Below the pieces are notes generated by a model. It was not told the DNA's origin. It did no database searches and worked only from the letters and a program-made list of their open reading frames with translations. A DNA stretch of 64,000 nt, from NCBI GenBank assembly GCA_963576475.1, contig OY754975.1:14515213-14579212 (forward strand), written 5' to 3'. Positions 58,926-64,000 of the stretch are shown here, in pieces. The DNA comes from Molanna angustata (taxonomy: Eukaryota > Arthropoda > Insecta > Trichoptera > Molannidae). The position numbers were made by a program, and so were the translations under genes. Within the stretch, counting starts at the first letter, position 1; each line of letters opens with the position of its first letter.

Positions 58926-59446
58926 AGCAATAATCTACTATTTTGTATCATTGTAAAATATGGTGTGATAAAAAATGTTCTTTCCAATGTCTTTAGGTAT
59001 TAATCATTTTATTCATTCATTCATACATATCATATCCCAGAATGTGGTGTAACCAGTGACAAGTATATCGTTTTATAGTTTTATTTAAGTATTTAATCAT
59101 TGAATAAGAAATAAACCTGCTCAAGACCAACAAATAAAGAGTACAAGGTGTATTGGACTCATAGTGCAAAAGACTTTGCAAACAATTATCAATATAGAAA
59201 TGAGAGAAGAAGAAGCATTATACTTAAAGCCTGCAGGGCTACTAATGAAGTTGATTAAGACTTGATTCAAATATTAGATATCTTTGTGTTTAAAAATTAT
59301 CAATTAATTAGGTTTATTAATTTATACAAAAAATGACAATTTTACTATGACATTTGGATCTTGGCATTTTTTTACGATTCAATACAAATTCAGATAAAAT
59401 TATGATCTAGTACTGGTTTATATACCTTTAAGATTAAGACAATATA

Positions 59447-59735
59447 AAAACGTATTAAGAGCGTTAAATGAGTAACTCTAGTGGTCTACTTGGACAGCCT
59501 TGCTGGATCCAAGAAAATAAGAACGTATTAAGAGCGTGACATGATTAGTTCTAGTGGTTTACTTGGACAGCCTGGCTGGATCCAAGAAAATAAGAACGTA
59601 TTAAGAGCGTGACATGAGTAGTTCTAGTGGTTTACTTGGTCAGCCTGGCTGGATCCAAGAAAATAAGAACGTATTAAGACCATGACATGAGTAGCTCTAG
59701 TGGTCTACTTGGACAACCTGGTTGGATCCAAGAAT
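59447..59735. repeat. 73-bp tandem array, four copies
   Basis: AACGTATTAAGAG or variants recurs at 59449, 59522, 59595 and 59668, exactly 73 bp apart. The unit continues GACATGAGTAGTTCTAGTGG and ACAGCCTGGCTGGATCCAAG. Confidence 0.93.
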
Positions 59736-59889
59736 ATAATAAATTTTATAAACTGAAATGTTATCTTTCTTTCATGATCATTCTATCGTATATCATTCTA
59801 TCGTATATCATTTTTATTGTCATCATATTATTATCTAGAACATTCATATTAAAATTAATAAAGGTTTATTTGTCATATTAAATAAATAC

Positions 59890-62030
59890 CAACATAAACA
59901 AACTGTCGTTTAATTGCGTATCTTTTGTGAGGCGGTAAACTACAATTGCATATCTACAATTAATTAAAAAAGCTGTACTTTATAATTATAAAAATATCTG
60001 GGTATCATACATTTAAAAAATATTTTAATTACCGTTTGCAACGACAAACGTCGGCTCAGATAATAGGATTAACTGATTTTTATTAAGTTATTCGTGGCTA
60101 CAAAAGGAGCTCGTATTATTGTTAATGTACTTTAATCGGTTCTTAATTTATCTCAAATATTTCAACCGGTTAATGTTGCGATAAAAACCTTATAATGGCT
60201 AATATTAAAGGCGGCATAATGTGTAAATTTATTTTTTGAAATTATATATTACAAAGGTTTATGTTTACTGCTTATCTTTATTTTTACACCATTTTGAATG
60301 CGCATAATTTATCAAAGTGTGATAATTTTGTTCAGTTTCAAAACCGTGTTTTAAATATAATACTTATCATATTTATGTATAACCGTTCAAGTTTTCATCG
60401 AGTATATTAGAGTAGAGATCGGCTGAATTCGAAACAGATTGTTGGAACGTATAATAATTACGCGATATCAACCGAATTCGACCGAACATATTCATAGTCA
60501 ACCGAACTTGAACATAATCCACCGAATTGCGACGGAACATGAACGGAATATGTGAATCATCACTGTCGACTGAGTCGTATTTTTTGAACGAAACTGAATG
60601 TTTAGTCCGTTTTTATTTTCTAATGCAATGATTTATAAAAATAATAGATTCGTTACTAGTCTTTAAAATAAACAAAAAGTAAGGCACATGCCTCGCTTTA
60701 TTCTTACCGCACTTTAGTTGCACACAAGATGTTGTAGTGTTCGGACGTATTGTCGTAGTCACAATGTCATGAAAACACAACATGTAAAAATTACACTAGA
60801 ACTGTGAAGGACCGTCCAGATATATATTATATCATTTCATGCTGCTCATTTATTCCATAATTAATATACATATGTATATGGATTTGTCGATAATTAATTT
60901 AATTTTGAGTAAACGAGAAAGAAATAAGCTCCCCGTATATTTACAAAATCAACCTTGTGAGGACACCGGTGTCGTTACGAGCCTAAAAAAATATACCTAC
61001 TGTTTCAACAGATTGAGATAGAATTTACATTTTGTATTAGTTGCATTTGCTTGTGACAGCGAATGCGAAGCAGAAGGGATTCGCTTTTTCGCACATATAT
61101 ATCTTATTGTAAAAAGTTCGTCTCTTCCACAGTCATTTAAGTGTGAGATATAATAATAATGTTGTGATTACACGGGAGTAAAAGAGAAAATACGTCTGCA
61201 GTGTGTGTCTGAATGATTATTATTGTATTATCTCTTTCTCACTAATGTATTCCGTCATTCATTGCTCTTTCTTGTGATGTTCTAAGAATTCCCTAAACTG
61301 TACCATTTTAAATATCGGTCTAAATAGAACGATTTATGGCAGAAATCAAACAAAACACTACCATGTTTTCTTATATTAATGAAATTGCAGGATACAGTAA
61401 TTATATTACAGAATTTTCGCTTCTGTGTAATGTCAACCATTTTTTTTATTATATCCGGAAACGATCAAAATATGGTTTCTTCCAACAATTGAATTATGAT
61501 GATCGTTTATGAATAATGTCAACCAAATATATTTCACCATTATCACTGAAACCTAACAATATGCTTGTACAGTGTCTTATATCAATTTAATCGTGTTATT
61601 GAAGCTTTGTCAAACACAGTATTCGCTTTTGTAAAATGTCAACTGGAATATGAATTAATTTTCCCAAGATTCTTTTTATCAAATTAAACATACGAAAAAT
61701 GTTAGTAATGTACAATGTTGACCGAATCATGAATCATGACCGAAACCTAACCAAATTTTAAGTCGGTTTCTACTGTGCATTGTCTTTTTTCACATCATTT
61801 GTGAGCCTTAGGCAACGTCAAATTAGAAGGGCCTTAATTGCATGCAATCTTGGGTACCTATCTGCAAATTGTAGTAATCATTTTATATATGTAGTATGAG
61901 AAGAGCTTTATGGCCAATGATGTATCTACTTGCACCTTCAATTTTTATCAATTGATTATTGAATAAAAGATTACAATAAGGTACCTACCGATTACATTTT
62001 TTTTTTCTACATTTTGTCGTTTAATTAAAA
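59890..62030. other. Intergenic AT-rich DNA
   Basis: No exon supported. Around 60410-60570 a cluster of ACCGAA-type words (ATCAACCGAATTCGACCGAA; TCCACCGAATTGCGACGGAA) forms a short degenerate repeat; related words recur at about 61720-61765. Confidence 0.35.
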
Positions 62031-62037
62031 GGCGCTC

Positions 62038-62205
62038 TGCCCCCCTAGAAAACGTGTCATTTAGCTCAAGAAAAGATAACTCAATGTATGGAAACCAAAC
62101 TCAACTCAAAGTTGTCACGTGACTGGCAACTGTCACCTCAATAAAATGAGTTATCTTTTCTTTTTTCTTTTCTAGAGCTAAATGTCACGTTGTCTAGGGG
62201 GATTG
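62038..62205. mobile_element. Fold-back MITE (CCCCCTAGA family)
   Basis: It starts GCCCCCCTAGAAAACGTGTC and ends GTCACGTTGTCTAGGGGGAT. The arms include ATTTAGCTCAAGAAAAGATA and the centre GTTGTCACGTGACTGGCAAC, as in 58765-58925. The arms differ more than in that copy. Confidence 0.85.
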
Positions 62206-62302
62206 ATCACAGCAAAAAAGAATGTTAGAAGTGGATTGAAAAACGCAGAAGAAATATCGTTTAATAATTATTGAACAATATAATTTACCTACTTTACGCT
62301 AT

Positions 62303-62358
62303 GTTTTTGATTCTACATACAATCACGTGCAATCTACATTGTATGTAGAATCAAAAAC
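62303..62358. repeat. Perfect 21-bp-arm hairpin
   Basis: The arms are GTTTTTGATTCTACATACAA plus T and its exact complement, around a 14-base loop containing CACGTG. Possibly a MITE remnant; function not inferred. Confidence 0.85.
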
Positions 62359-62439
62359 AGTGTTTTATTTTTAATTGAATGTATAATAGAATTCTACGAA
62401 ATAAATAATCTACAGTATATGAATAATAAATATGAGTAA

Positions 62440-62785
62440 TACGGTATATAATAATAAATATGTATTTACATTGATATGGATCAGAGAAAGGACACAAGTT
62501 ACCGATGTTGCATACAAGGTATAGCTTCCTTAAAATGGAATTGGGCTGGCCATGTAGTAAGGACAGCAGATGATCGATGGACCAAACGCACCCTGGAGTG
62601 GCGACCGAGAACTGGACGCAGAAACCCGGGCAGACCGCAAACAAGATGGTCTGACGACATAAAACGAGTGGCAGAAGGTCAATGGCACAGGGTGGCGAGG
62701 GATAGGGAAGCATGGAGGTTGAAAGTGGAGGTCTATGTCCAACACTGAACGAATAATGGCTGATGATGATGATGATTGATATAGA
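62440..62785 (+). pseudogene. LINE 3' end with ATG-repeat tail
   Basis: The 90-codon frame 62476-62748 reads IASLKWNWAGHVVRTADDRW, RRNPGRPQTRWSDDIKRVAE and AWRLKVEVYVQH, stop. The tail ATGGCTGATGATGATGATGA follows. This is the conserved C terminus of a LINE family also seen at 38370, 30960 and 46820. The frame is intact but it is only the 3' end. Confidence 0.85.
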
Positions 62786-62999
62786 AACAAAAAAATAGCA
62801 AAACCTTGACAACCCAAAAAAAAATAATAAAAAATGTCTCAAAAGTTTAACAATCCAAAACACAATAAAAAATAAAATAAAAATTTCTGCGTTGAGAAAA
62901 AATATTTATTTATAAAACAATTCCTTTTTAAAAATCGTGATTTTCGACGCCCCTTAAAAGGGAGTCTTTGTGGAGCCTGAATCAGTGATTTGATATAAT

Positions 63000-63444
<445 letters not shown>

Positions 63445-64000
63445 CCTAAGTTCTTCAATATCGTTTATTGTCAACCTTATTGACAAATTGTCAATTCCAA
63501 ATTTAAAAAAATAAACGTGACATCTGTAAATGCAGCAACGCACGAACAAAAAAATGTTGCCAGAACATTTCGACGGTCGAAATAAATATTCAGGTAGGCA
63601 GAGGTAGGTACCTACGTAGTTTTGTACTGGCCGCTTCTCAATTTACCATTTTAATTAACGGAATCAATTAGGTGCGTGTAATTTATCGGCCAGTAAGGAA
63701 TATTAATCGACACGTGAAGGAAATATATTCTATCAAAATTCATTAAATTCAATTATTTCAACTACGTACCTATTATCTACAACATCACCCGGAATAAGAG
63801 AGAAAGAAAAAGAAAACGCACGTCGTCGGTTTCTTTCTTTAGTTAAAATACACAAAAATATTCCATCGTGTCTGAATAAGGATATACAGTTGAGATTCTG
63901 CCGATAGTTCATTAACGAAGAAAATAATTCTTGCCTAGTGGGTATATGTGACAATACATTTACGGTACCATCTTTTTGAAAACGCACTAAATTTTTAATG
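63445..64000. other. Window end, no gene recognised
   Basis: The 84-codon minus-strand frame 63733-63987 (QKDGTVNVLSHIPTRQELFS) is open to near the window edge. It does not resemble a family I know. Confidence 0.35.

Overview
The window is a stretch of an animal nuclear genome, AT-rich and made mostly of transposable-element debris. It looks insect and most likely lepidopteran. Reasons: spliced eukaryotic genes with GT-AG introns; Dong/R4-type retrotransposons sitting in TAA repeats, as first described in the silkmoth Bombyx mori; maT-like Tc1/mariner remains; tRNA-derived SINEs; and a non-LTR 3' tail of a kind I recall from moth and butterfly genomes. I see no bacterial features, rRNA genes, intact tRNA genes or CRISPR arrays.

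Only two host genes can be supported. (1) The 3' half of an MBOAT7-like (lysophosphatidylinositol acyltransferase, farjavit-like) gene lies on the + strand at 265-5785. It has four visible exons that join in frame to 255 residues and a stop; upstream exons lie outside the window. The normally invariant catalytic His of the W-H-G motif reads Ser here. (2) A complete pyridoxal kinase gene (PDXK) lies on the - strand at 14836-18859. It has five coding exons that join exactly in frame to a 316-residue protein.

Layout. 1-6 kb: MBOAT7-like gene with a hAT-type MITE, SINEs, a TIR element and a probable solo LTR in its introns. 6-13 kb: fold-back element, GC-ended TIR element, mariner remains, a LINE split by a DNA transposon, Ty3/gypsy remains and a TTAA-flanked MITE. 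13-19 kb: fold-back MITE, 50-bp tandem array and PDXK with MITEs in its introns. 19-34 kb: largely anonymous AT-rich DNA with LINE tails, a pogo-like MITE and fold-back elements. 34-49 kb: SINE pieces, a 66-bp-type array, a striking 126-bp x 6 array, a second LTR copy and several LINE fragments. 51-54.6 kb: a probable P-superfamily DNA transposon with a degenerate spliced THAP domain, itself hit by a 5'-truncated LINE. 55.4-58.4 kb: two nearly identical 5'-truncated Dong/R4-like LINE copies, each bounded by TAA repeats. 58.7-64 kb: more fold-back MITEs, a 73-bp array, a LINE tail and a 324-bp AAAT microsatellite.

The best candidates for something new are the P-like THAP transposon (7-bp target duplication, perfect outer TIRs, inner inverted repeats), the His-to-Ser change in the MBOAT7-like gene, the 126-bp array whose every unit carries splice-like signals, and the nested or tandem insertion histories. 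All coordinates were worked out by eye; no alignment or database search was run.
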